From Hyperoplus lanceolatus (lineage: Eukaryota > Chordata > Actinopteri > Uranoscopiformes > Ammodytidae): 64,000 nt of DNA. Shown here in pieces: positions 1 to 11,484 of the stretch (the first letter of the stretch is position 1; every line of letters starts with the position of its first letter). Below the pieces are notes generated by a model that had not been told where the DNA came from, did no database searches, and worked only from the letters and a program-made list of their open reading frames with translations. The stretch is from contig CM049413.1 in the NCBI GenBank assembly GCA_026929865.2, positions 18,252,501-18,316,500 on the forward strand, given 5' to 3'. The position numbers were made by a program, and so were the translations under genes.

Positions 1-1795
1 ATTCTTTCGGACAATTCCACCAATACACAATTTTCTCTTTCATATCTTCATACATCTTACTTTGTGTTGTCCGAAGGGTGACGGAAGAAGCCAAAGGCTT
101 ATCAGGTCCCGCCCCCATTTTTATCAGATTCGGATTTAGATACACAGATACACAGTTATTGTTTCAGAAAATGTATTTTTTTTTTGCACAGACAGACAAT
201 GGCATAGCTCTTCAGTTTTACCGTGCCTTTGCAAGTGCCATTTTACGCTAGAAAACAAAAGCTCAATTGGAATGTGCCCACAAAGTCAAAGCACTACTCT
301 ACACTGTTATTTAGCAACACAACGTCATTGAAGTCCCAGGCTTTTACAAAGAAAACATCCCTTTTAGGTCCGCAGCATGATCAGGCCACATCAAATAATT
401 ATCAGTCACCACAAATGGTACGCTAAATATTCAGATAACAGACATAATGTGGCATGTTGCATTCACTTCTAATTAGAAAAGATCCAACACAACCTTTCAA
501 AGAACATAAGCATTGGTACGTCTAATGTGACGGTGAAAGCCAAAGAGTATCACTGCTGCAGAACACAGAGTTATTAGACAAATGAATACTATCATCAAGT
601 GCTGCATAAGTGACATTCATATAAGCAAAAGAAGGCAACTGTAACTTACTAGAAACACATCTGTGCAGTGTAAAATGATGTTGGCAGCTCTCTGCTGGAT
701 AAAAAACAGAAGAAGACACTAGGTGAAGACAGTGTATTTGTTAGAAAATGGTACTAAGAGCAGCTGGATTCGCCAAACTGGAGTCTAAACTGGTGCATTT
801 TGCCAAGTACGTTCTCATGCAAAGGAAATTATGAACAAACAAGAATGGCAGCCAATACTCTTGCTTAAAAAAACTACAAATAGCCGTGATGAAAGCTTAC
901 AGTTTTGTCAGACATGTTCCTATGTTTTAAGATATAAGCACATAGGGCACAGTTCCACTACAAATGAGGTGATGTTGATGTGAGGACGATTAGATTGTGG
1001 TTGTAATGCTATTATGTGAACAGCAGCTTGTAAGCAATATTATGAGTTTCTTCTATATAATAGATACAATGGTACAACAGAAGCCAACACGACATATCTA
1101 TAACTATTGAGTACAATCCTTTACTATCACAGAGACTGGCATTTTGGCAATGACTTTAAATTCCCTCCTCATGCTCAGAACTGTTGAACTTAAGACATTT
1201 CAGCAAGCAACACCTGTGGAGAAAAGCCATTACTTGTGGGAGGATGTCTCAGGAATTTTTTTTTTTTTTTTTTTTTTTGCAATGGCCCCGACATGCTCGT
1301 CTATAAACGAGTTACTCAAATTAAGTCGGATCAAGACAAGTACCCATAAGTGCACCGGTACGGGCCAAATTCAATTCCCATCTTCCATTCTGAGCGCAGT
1401 TGGGGGACTCAAGGTTTACTTAAGAGTCCAGACAGTGTGTGTTGTAAATGAGGTCCCATTAAATAATTTCCAAATTTGACATATCACAGCTCGGAGGTGA
1501 ATTATTTTTTTTTATGTCTTCATTTTTACTGAATGATTCCGTGCTCCTCAGTGGGTTGGAAAAAATAGCCGCTGGGTTCCAGACACCTTTTCAGAATGGA
1601 TTAATACAACCAAAACACTTTTTCTTAGCCCCTAAAAAGCTGACATTTTGGGGTTGTGTGTTTTTTTACCCAACAAAAGTGATCTCCCTAAACAAAGTGG
1701 CAACATCTGAATTAATGTGTATCACTACAGCCATACATAGAATGTGGTTATATAGATATGGATGATTAGGCCATGTCTTACGCAATGCCAGCTAA
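1..1795. other. Non-coding AT-rich stretch
   Basis: I see no gene here. Open frames are short, unrelated to any family I know, and interrupted on both strands. The only distinct feature is an uninterrupted T run at 1256-1278. The stretch ends at the 8-bp target duplication (CCAGCTAA, 1788-1795) of the transposon that follows. Confidence 0.6.
1256..1278. repeat. Poly-T tract
   Basis: This is an uninterrupted run of 23 T. It could be the reverse-strand tail of an old retroposon, but I recognise no element body beside it. Confidence 0.85.
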
Positions 1796-3402
1796 TAGGG
1801 CTGGGCGATATGGACCAAATCTTATATCACAATATAGGTAATTTCATATCACGATATGGATATTTATCACAATATAGTATTTTTCCTTAAAATTCAATGG
1901 ATTACAATAACCGTACTGAACTTTAATCACATTAGATTATTTTCATTTTTGCTTGGAACTTAAATTTCCATACAAAAGAAAAACTGGTGCAAAATACCAC
2001 ACCAGTCTGGCTTTAGTCAGTCAGCGCAAAATAAAAATGACAGCATCAACCAAATAGCCTACATTTTCCAATTGATAGTAGCCTATATCAAAATAATGAA
2101 AGACATGAATTTTCCTGCAGTATTTGCTCATCTTCATCTATAAAAGCTGTCAAAATTAAGTAATGAGCAAATGTCTGGTAATACTTTAACTCCAGCTTCA
2201 ACACAAATAATATTTTCAAGTTTGACATGTTTTAAAGTTACATAAAACCAGCCTTGCTGGCTGTCTCCAACAATAACAGCACGGGGGTGAAGCCCCGAGT
2301 AGGCTAAATATGTCATTATTAGCCAGCTAGCTCATGAGAGCTAACCCATGTAGTTTGCGGCTTAAAACAAACCAACTCTGCGTAACGGCAACAGCACGCT
2401 GAAGCAGCAAGCAAGTTTCCTTTGCCCGATGACATTTTTGACCGTTAAAAGCTGCTCTGCCACCGTGACATGGAGTTGGTTTGTTAACTATAGTGACGGC
2501 GCACCGAAGCTAGACCATAGCTATGTCCCATTACAGAGACCACGCACTTGGTAGGACGCAGTCTCGCGGTCTATGAAGGCTATAGCCTATGAAGGCCGAT
2601 TTTAAGGCCGATTCCAAGGCCAACGAGCCTTGCTAAATGAGACAGTCTCCGCAGGTCTCCGTTTACGAGCATTTCCGGTTTATGTAACAAGCCGTTACCT
2701 TGCGTGACGACTCGCCGCTCCTGTGCTGCCTAGCAACCCTGATTGCTGCCAACGGAGACAGCCCTGTCAATGGAGGAAAAAAGAAAAAGAAGTTGCCTAC
2801 CAGACGAAAAGAAAAAAAAGTACAAGAAAAAAGAAAGGAAGATAAAAGTTAAGAAGATGGAGCAACACGTTGCTATTTTGTTATTTTTTATTTTATTTTA
2901 TGCAATCTCTGAAAAAAACGCAATGAATCTTGGGATATGTTGGGCCATGAAGGATACATCTGATGCAGCCTTCAAAACCGTGAAACGAAGGCTGCATTTC
3001 TCGGCCGCATATGAGGAGCCTTGCAAGGAGCCTTGCAAATGGGACAGCCTTTGCGCGCCGCTATGACGCAATCGGTCTTCAAATGCAGCCTACGTAGGCT
3101 GCAACCCCTGAATCAAGACACAGCTCATGAGCTAGACAGCTAGAGCAACATATGAGGCTTCTTCTGTTGCGGGTAGAGAAGCTGTATTGCAGCCCAGAAC
3201 TCTGCTGCAGAGCCCCCGTGTGGTGCGGCGGTGTAACTGCAGTGTAACTATAGGGACTCGGAGGGACAGCTGCCTCCCACTCCATATATGCTCCCGCCAC
3301 ATGAACTTTTTTTCTCCGCAATATAAACGGTATGGCCAAATCTCTCCCGGTAGACACTTTCATATCGTCTATGATATGATATCGTCATATCGCCCAGCCC
3401 TA
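1796..3402. mobile_element. hAT-like non-autonomous DNA transposon
   Basis: The element begins TAGGGCTGGGCGATATGG and ends ATATCGCCCAGCCCTA, a terminal inverted repeat of about 16 bp. It is flanked on both sides by a perfect 8-bp duplication, CCAGCTAA, at 1788-1795 and 3403-3410. An 8-bp duplication is the signature of the hAT superfamily, and GGGCTGGGCGATAT ends are common in fish repeats. At about 1.6 kb it is too short for a full transposase and no transposase-like frame is present, so it must have been mobilised in trans. The subterminal DNA repeats ATATCACAATAT-like words. The middle (about 2517-3110) differs in style and may be a second, nested insertion. Confidence 0.85.
2517..3115. 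mobile_element. Possible nested element inside the 1796-3402 hAT
   Basis: The middle of the hAT-like element is richer in CG and carries GGCTGTCCCATTTG-type words facing each other: GCTATGTCCCATT near 2519 and AATGGGACAGCC near 3038. It also has repeated GAAGGCCGATT, GGAGCCTTGCAA and AATGCAGCCT words on both sides. A lysine/arginine-rich frame (about 2770-3066) starts in it but resembles no protein I know. I could not find a convincing target duplication, so the edges are guesses. It may simply be internal sequence of the host element. Confidence 0.3.
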
Positions 3403-3410
3403 CCAGCTAA

Positions 3411-6400
3411 CATATCATAGTTACTGCAATAGACGTGCATCAGACTGCTCTCGGTGTCTATTCTCCTGCCTGTAAATGACATGTCGCATCCATCCTCGTC
3501 TCCCTTCCCGGGAATGACTTCTTCCCTTTCTCTCATTATCCCATCCAGCCCACATCTCCCCTTCCTCAGCACAGCTCACCTCAGCTTTTCCTCACTTTTA
3601 CCTTTCCTCTCCCCTGTTCACCCTCCTCTCAAAAAAGCTGACAGCTGCCTTAAGGTTAAAAAAAATATTTGAAAAAAAAAAAACTCTACTGGCTCCCCCC
3701 AGCCTCCTCCCCCCACCTGGGTAGGGGCTGAGTATACCTCTTCTTTATTTATCCAGACCTGTCTTTCACCGTGATATATTTCCTGTCTGCTTCACTTCTT
3801 CTCCACGCCTCGTGCCCTGACAGATATATGGAGAGGGGACAGGGGCCTCACATATAAAAAGGAAGGGAAAGAAAGAAAAATGAAGAGGGAAAGGAGGAAG
3901 GGAAATGTTCCCTTGCATAAACGGGGAACTCTAAAATAGGGGCGCTGACATTGAACCGCAAGAAAAATCTATTGGTCAATTTTGATAAAATGACTCCTGA
4001 ATAGGACAGTGGTTATAGCACTGTATACTATCTAGAAGGACTAAGGGCAGGTCCAATAGAATAGACTGATATAGGCCATACTAATGTCACACACTCATCT
4101 GGCTTAGCATAGCTTTGTTGGCAGACATCAATGCATGTTCATGCCTGTGGAGGTCGGAACGATGGATCGTGTCACCTTTTCTGAAGGCCGAAACCTCTGA
4201 AGTAAAGGTTAGTGTATGTGTGCTCTGTTGTACGCTTTGTTCAAGAGTAATGTAACTAAAAAATAGTATGTGTCCCTGTATGTCTGTGTGGGAGTGCTGT
4301 CGCAGTCATTTGAAAAAATTCCATTCCACACCCATAATAATGTGGAGAGAGAGCCATGTAAAACTTGTGAAGGGAAGAAACCAAAGCTAATGCTCTGTCG
4401 GCTGACATGCTCACAAGGACAATACTAACACGCTGATGAGCAGGTCAAATGTTTACACGATTCAAGATCTCTGCGGAGTTGGTCAGCATGCCAACATTTC
4501 CTCAAACATTAAGGGGATAGCCAAAGTCAATAGAGTACATCTTCAACCGTGTATGATTGAACATGTCTTGATATTACAACATTCACATGCTGGTGGCTTA
4601 AGAGGAAAAGTCAGGGGATCACTGAAGTAAAAAAAAAGATTTGTCCTTTGGGGGACCATTGTACAAAAGTGAATGTAAATTCACCAAACAGTTGTATAGA
4701 TATCTCAGTCTCCACAGAGGGACTTGTCCATCCCTAGGGTTATTAGAGCGTTGCTAGAAAGTATATTGTACTATGAAAAGACTTATCAAATATACACGAT
4801 GGAAAGAAGGAGAGAAAACATAAAGGTAAAAGATAAAGATGACAACATGGAAACCAAAATAAAATTCTAATGTTCTCCGTTAGACAAGATCAAAGCAACA
4901 TAGATAATATCTGATTTAGTCTGATGAAGAGGAACATCAACAGGTACGGTATGTTTTGAAGCAACAAAGGAAATTGCCCTGCCAAACCACTCACACTGCT
5001 GCTGTTGTTCATTAAAGCAAGGACTATTGTGATTCAAATGTTAATGACGATGGCAGAGGGCAATCATACTCACACATAAACAAATAAACACAATCAAATT
5101 GACTCATAAAATCAAAATGTAACATGTCCACTAGATCTAAACATTGTATCCCCATTTTGGACGCATTGAATGCCAATATGTTCCAGATCAAAAGTTATTG
5201 TCCAGATAGAGCACTATTTGCTGTGGAGAGACCATCTGTAAAGAAATCATTTTTGGAATGATCAAATTAAGGTAAAGTCCTAAAGTGTAAAGTGCCTATG
5301 ATTTACTAGTTATCTTAAGTCCTTGAAGTTCATTCACTGCCTTGTAACACGTTGAATACCACTTTGATTCCATAATCACAATGTATCTCCTTACTATAAA
5401 TGACACAATTCTCCACACTGAAAGGCGGAAAAATGTTTTCTTACCAAATGATTGACTCTATCAATACACTCTTATAATGTAGCGGGCACTTAAGAGATGC
5501 TTGGGATGTACACATCACATAGTATGTTACATTAGCTTAGTTTTCTTGTCAAAACATTTCTCCAACAGTAAATAAGTTGTGTGCAAAAACCTTCTGCTCC
5601 GGCGCAATTAAACAAACTTTGACATCTGATGTTTAAACAATGGCTGCCTACGGGCGCTGCATTCAAAATGATATGTTGTCAGGAAGGGAGAGAAGAACCA
5701 ACATGGGAATTAGGGAAAAGGATAAGGTCACAGCTTCTTGCAATTATCAGATGGTTGTTTTGCCATCTGCCCTTCGAGTCTCAGATTTCTGAGTTTCGTT
5801 TAAACGCACCATCCAAGGCCAAAAAAGACAAGGGTGCACCTGCATCACTTAAGACTTAATGAAGTCAACTCAGTGTGCCCTTCAAGACTGTGCGTGTTGA
5901 TTTGATTTTATACCAGTGGAGAAATAAGAACTAATGGCAGACTGAAAGGCAGAAAATCAATGCAAACACCATAACCATGCTTAGGAAAATGTTGTACCTT
6001 TCTCAACAGGCAAGAGCAGGACCCATTACTCTAATGTGAAATTCAGTTCTAAGTCTGTGATAGCTGAAATATTCCAATTTTAAGCGTTCCTCTGCACTCT
6101 AGGTGAAAAAGAAAACAGATGTGTAGAAAGTAGCTGTAAAAACTCTTACTTCCTCAATTCTCCATATGTCCAACCATTGGTGATGGGTCCGCTGCCACTT
6201 AAACAAAGGTTGACATGAACCTACCAAATGGCTAATCATACTCTCTGATATACAACTTCCAAGGCAATATCCATCTTTACCCAGCGCATCAATTCATTTT
6301 CTTTGCATTATCGCCTCACACATGAAATCAATGATTTCCTCCCATTGAGAGCTGCTGTTTTCCATTGGTGAGGTAATACAGCATTTAAAAAAAAAATATC

Positions 6401-6939
6401 AAAAGGCTCTGAATGTTTCAAATCCTAATAGTTCCAAAAAAAACACATCAACTCAGAAAAACAAGCAATGCACCTAAATCAGCGTCTCAGTACGGAAATA
6501 GGTAACGACAGGAGCACAACAAATACAACAACAACCAGGCCTTTACTGTAACAGCTGTTATGTGCTAAATCAAAGACATTCTGCTGAGGGCAGAAGAAAG
6601 ATTGTAGTCTATGAGAAATAACAAGCTTCCATAAACAAACATTCTCTCCTCTCCTTTTCTTTTTTTTTGCTGTTCATTCACCGTATTTTGGTTTGTTTGT
6701 TCTGATTAATCCACCAAAGTTGTTCAGTTTAGTCCTATCCAGCTATTTCCCAGTGAGGGACACCTAACGAAACCTCTTTCATCAATTGAAAGACAGCAGT
6801 TGTTTGGGGAAACGGCGGTTCCGCCATCCGAGGCAATCAAAACGACATTAGGGAACCACCAGGGAGAAGGAGACCCATGAAGATATAGAGGCAGACACAG
6901 TAGCGATAGAGGCCGCTAGAAGAATTGCTTTGGCAGGGC
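3411..6939. other. Non-coding stretch with a pyrimidine-rich patch
   Basis: No gene or recognisable mobile element was found. About 3480-3640 is a C/T-rich tract, followed by a short A run near 3673. The remainder is ordinary AT-rich DNA with many stops in all frames. Confidence 0.55.
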
Positions 6940-7210
6940 AGATGGAAAGAGAAATAAAGATAAAATGTAGGAAGACAGGGAGGGAGCCGCCTGGAGGAAG
7001 ATAATAAAAAAAAGAAATAAAATGCGGAAGGGTTTATGGGGGGGGGGGCTTGAGTGAGAGAGAGAGTGTGGTGTATTGAAGGACACGGGTCGCAGGGGTT
7101 GGTAAGGAAGCGGACAGAGATAGGGAGAGATGGAGAGAGGGAACAAGGGATGGGGATGAGTGTGAGAGAGAGCGAGAGAAAGAGGGCAGATTAAGTGGAG
7201 AGAGGATGGG
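6940..7210. repeat. Purine-rich (GA/GGA) low-complexity tract
   Basis: The plus strand is dominated by GAGAGAGA, GGAGAGA and a G run at 7038-7048. Such homopurine DNA can adopt triplex forms. The long proline/serine/leucine frames read on the minus strand here are only translations of this bias, not genes. Confidence 0.7.
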
Positions 7211-8379
7211 TGGATGTGGTTGTGGTCTGCCTTTCCTCCCCCTAGGCCAGGACTTTATCTCGAGTTGCAGACCGGCAAGCAGCAGCGCCAGAGAGGCCCG
7301 GGCGACCCAGCGTGATTCAGAAAAAGCCAGAGCAGGGCCACATAAACACACAGCGTTGGGTGATTGCAAAGAGCCGATAGCACACGGGCGCTAACACACA
7401 GATTCATATGTGCAAACACATGAGGGGACATGCACATGATGTAATATAAAGGCAAGACAAAAAACCCACACCCCTGACACACTCCTGAGCATAAAAACAC
7501 ATAGAGCCCAAAATGAAATATGGAAAATAAAGCAAAACACACACACACATACATTATTTTTAACAACTGTAATTATCCCCACTAGAATTGTCAAATCAAC
7601 TGCTGAGAAGCATGTAAACTAATTATAGTGCTACAATGGCATCTCACTTGTAAATCATAGTGCTTGCAAAGGATTTTTACATTTTGACCATCTACCTTAA
7701 TGGTTGCCAAGGCATATGATATCTGGCAACAAAAAAAAAAGAGTATGATAAAATATGGTCATGAAGGTAAAACAAAACCCACTATTTTTGCTGCTAATCA
7801 CCACAATTCAGGTGTACTGGTTTTGGTAGTTTGGAAAACAATGATAAATGCCACAATAACTCAACAAGTACATAAGGAAAAAACAAAACAACAAAAAAGA
7901 AAATGCCAACAGATTAAGATACATTTGCATCAGACTACTGCAGGCTGTTGACTGTTGTTGAATGCAGACATTTTGGCTGCTGTATTTCTTCTTATTACAA
8001 CAAAGGAAATCATTTAAGTATGTGAGTACGTTTTTTTTCCTAATGTGGATTTTGTAAACATGGACTTCCTGTCCGTCAACTACCAACAGGGATCCATTCC
8101 AACATTAACGCTTACCACGATAGTCAGCTAATCATTTACACACAGGTCAAGCAATTGAATTGATCCTAATGTCAGAAGGACGCAGAAGATACAAATTCCA
8201 ATGTTGAGGGTGTAACACAGAGGTCATGTAAAGGATAGTTTGATAAATGCACTCCTCCTGGGAAGTAATGACTTAAACAATATGATTTTTTCAATGAGTA
8301 AGGTGTCATAGTTTTAAAGAAATGAGGCCCAATGCTGAAACAGATGAGTGAGGTTCATAGGTTGCCAGGTTGGCATCAA
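7211..8379. other. Non-coding stretch
   Basis: Nothing gene-like is visible. There is a short ACACAC tract near 7538 and an A-rich patch near 7728. Confidence 0.5.
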
Positions 8380-8570
8380 TACCCCCCCTTGCCTTTAGTT
8401 CATTGAGTTCTATTCATTGGCTTGGAGGGCTCCTTTGACTGTGACAGGCAGCCCGTCGATAATGCATGCTGGTCAAAGTGGGTGGCTAATCCAGCAGCCA
8501 ATCAATGATGAGATAAGGAGGGGCTGACTGGTAGGGTCATTAAGATAAGGCGAATAGCTTTTTTTTCTTC
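8380..8570. promoter_or_regulatory. Candidate conserved regulatory element
   Basis: This block stands out from its surroundings by balanced composition, few homopolymers and a density of words that resemble transcription-factor sites. Examples are TGACAG (TALE-type), ATAATGCATGC (POU/octamer-like), CCAATCAATGATGAGATAAG (CCAAT, PBX/HOX-like, GATA) and a second GATAAGG near 8545. This is inference from composition only. No alignment was possible. Confidence 0.25.
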
Positions 8571-8866
8571 TATTCTATTCAAATCTCGCTCCATAATCAA
8601 CAATACATACACAAGATGGAAGTGCTACATGTGAAGTAAAGGACAGTGTATCTTGCTGCGTTTGGTTTGAATGAATACTGGGGGTGGGGGGGGGCGTGTT
8701 TATCAGCCCTGCAGCCGCCAAGCTGTATTTTTTTGTTGTTGTGTCAACCGATGTAGCCCCTCTCGCTGCGAGCCAAGCGACCTGGTGTTGTCAGCTCTTT
8801 GTCTGTTCTCTTGGTCGCCATGTATCCAGAGTCAGCATTGGACAGAGGCACTGAATAGAGAGAATG

Positions 8867-8869
8867 AGT

Positions 8870-8955
<86 letters not shown>

Positions 8956-8972
8956 GCATGTGTGTGTGTGTC
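8867..8972. repeat. (TG)n microsatellite, slightly interrupted
   Basis: It is pure TG from about 8876 to 8950 with imperfect TG on either side. Valine/cysteine or threonine/histidine open frames here are translations of the repeat. It faces a CA array 108 bp downstream. Confidence 0.97.
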
Positions 8973-9079
8973 TGTTTGCAGGGGATCGGAAGAGAATGAG
9001 TGGATAGTACAGGAGTGCTGAGTAAAGCAGTCTCTGACAAGCCGACTGCAGACGAGTTTGGGGGCCAGGTCTACACGCA

Positions 9080-9086
9080 TACACAC

Positions 9087-9119
<33 letters not shown>
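9080..9119. repeat. (CA)n microsatellite
   Basis: This is an ACACAC array with one GCAC interruption. It is complementary to the TG array at 8867-8972, so together they form an inverted repeat with a spacer of about 0.1 kb. Confidence 0.95.
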
Positions 9120-10552
9120 TTCTCTAGCAATCCCAAATCTCAACTTTTTATTGATTAAAATTCTCATCAGGTGAAAAGTTCTGCAAGGTTTTCTTGTGTG
9201 TGCTAGCGGGTGCAAAATAAACTCATTTCTATTCCAAAACACATCTTGAATACATGCACAAGTCCATTTTATTATGTGCAGAAGAGGTTTCTTTTATTTC
9301 ATAACTCCCTGGTACAAGCATACTGCAGTTCTGAAAGCTGATCATACTCGATCAAAATCACAATTTAAGAGATTACTCCTGTCACCCAGAAATTAAATGA
9401 TACACGAGTTAAAAAAAGGTTTGTAGCCAAATGCATCTTTGTCGGAATGAACTTGGGGAAACTGTTCACAGTTGCATTTTTGAATATGTGTATGTAGACA
9501 CACAGTTTCTGCATCAATGCCATTGCATCTTATCCAACTCTGTTATTTTTTACCCCTGGACCAAATCTCTTCACTCCAAAATAATCTGTAAAGTGCCCCG
9601 TGTTTTTCTCTGTCACTTAAATTGCACAATCATCACTCCATTTCTGTAACAGCCCTTTACTTGACTCCGTGGCAATTTAGTCTTCGTAGATGCGAGACAT
9701 GCACTCAGTTTTTATTCATTATTTAATTCCTTTCTCAGACAACTTAACCTCTCCAAATTGCAATGAAAATGTCTATGTTTATGCGTGAATCTCAAAATTG
9801 CACCCTGGGGACAAACAAAATCAATCACACTTCAGTCACTGACAGTTTTTAGAGGAGTCAAGGGCTCGGGGATGGATTCATCTCTTTGGCCTTGGGCCTG
9901 CAGCCCATGTGGGGCCGTAATGACATAGATGTGAAAGCCAAGGACGTTTAAGGAAACCGTGTGCCGGTGTCAAGCATGTGCCTGACACAGGAATGAGTTG
10001 AAACCGCAACAATCTCTCTTTGGATTATACATACGTGTACAGTAGGAGTCATTGCTACCTGAGGCTTGTATAAATTGTAAAAATATAAACTTCAAACTGC
10101 TGACCTAAACATGTTTATTTGGTAAAGTAAACTACAACATTTTGTTTTAAAATCTATCAAAGTGTTTACATCACCTATCTTTATTAAGATTCTTATGTAA
10201 AGGGCGTCTTGTTTCTTAAATCAAGGTTGCATGACTTAAAAATTCCAGGTATGTAGATGCAAAATTTGAAGTTGCATGAAGGACGTTTTGTGTGTTTTAT
10301 GCTATAGCAAAAGCTTTCCAACTATAAAAAAAAAGAAGTTAATCCACGGTTGTATGCCACCACTGATGGCTGCCTAGCTTTCGTTGTCATAATCATCTTG
10401 TTCTGCTGGTCACTCGGGGCCTGACTTAGATTACAGTGTAATGTTGTGGGTGAACCACTGCCAATCAAGTTGTGTGGGTAGCAGCGCGGGGGCCAGTGGG
10501 ATGTCAGAATGACAGCTGGGGAAAATAGCATGACAGTTTTGAGGGCCACATG
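9120..10552. other. Non-coding stretch
   Basis: No gene was recognised. About 9840-10010 is less AT-rich and low in homopolymers and might be constrained non-coding DNA, but I cannot test that. Confidence 0.5.
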
Positions 10553-11476
10553 CAGTGTTGCCACAGTTACTTTGAAAAAGTAATCTGATTACTGATTACT
10601 AGTTACTCCTTAAAATAGTAACTTAGTTACTTTACTGATTACTTGATGTTAAAAGTAACTAAGTTAGATTACAAGTTACTTTAAACGTTACTTTACAGGT
10701 TTTGAAACCCATATATCTCAATTTAAAACATGCACATATTAAGAATCATTGAAAATATATAAAATAAAGCATGTAGGCTAGTAGCCTATAGGCCTACTGT
10801 TTTCAAAATAATAAAAATTATGGTTTGAAAAATGTAATAAAAAAAAAACCTTTTTCCCCCCATGAAAATAAATGCATTCCTCCAAAGTGCAAAGACAGTA
10901 GCAGTGTCTTTAAACTTAATGTGCTTGGCCCTTCACTCTCATGCATTAATTTGACTTTTCCCTGCAATGTCTCATGTGTTGATAGACTGGGTGTGTGCGG
11001 CCACCGGTCGTCACGTGACTATACGTTTCCAAGTTTTAAACACTTCTATCTCTTCAACGTCACCGTACCCGAATCCTAAATATCCCCATAGCAGACGCTA
11101 TATTTCATGGGGGGGGGGAGTTTGTTTTGCGCCACAGTTCATCTTAGACTCGGCCGTAATGCTGCTGCACACACACACACACAGACACCACACACACGCT
11201 GCATGTCAGAGACGAGGGGTGCTACCAAAAAGACGAGAGGAGCAGTTGGAGCGTTTAGAGACACATGCGCGCACATTTATTTACATTAAATCGCAATCGC
11301 AGTCATTTGTGCAGTTATGTAAAATGTTTCACTAAGGAAAATGACAGAAAAAGTAAGGCACAGTGACTTTGATGAGTAACTTTAATCTGATTACTGGTTT
11401 GGAGATAGTAACGCGTTAGATTATTCGTTACTGAAAAAAGAGGTCCGATGCCGGTAACGCGTTACCGGCATCACTG
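10553..11476. mobile_element. hAT-like non-autonomous transposon with AGTAACTT-rich ends
   Basis: The ends are CAGTGTTGCC and GGCATCACTG, a 10-bp inverted repeat with one mismatch. The element is flanked by a perfect 8-bp duplication GCCACATG (10545-10552 and 11477-11484), as expected for hAT. Both subterminal regions are packed with AGTTACTT/AAGTAACT words, and the right end carries GTAACGCGTTA twice. This architecture is familiar from abundant fish MITEs. At 924 bp it has no transposase. The frames near 10825-11335 have no transposase character and include a short CA tract at about 11168. Confidence 0.88.
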
Positions 11477-11484
11477 GCCACATG

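Noticed and set aside
8671-9242. Overlapping long open frames on both strands (Val/Cys or Thr/His rich)
   Set aside because: They are six-frame readings of TG/CA microsatellites; the same applies to such frames at 16, 22, 29, 31.6, 33.6, 36.5, 43 and 58.8 kb.
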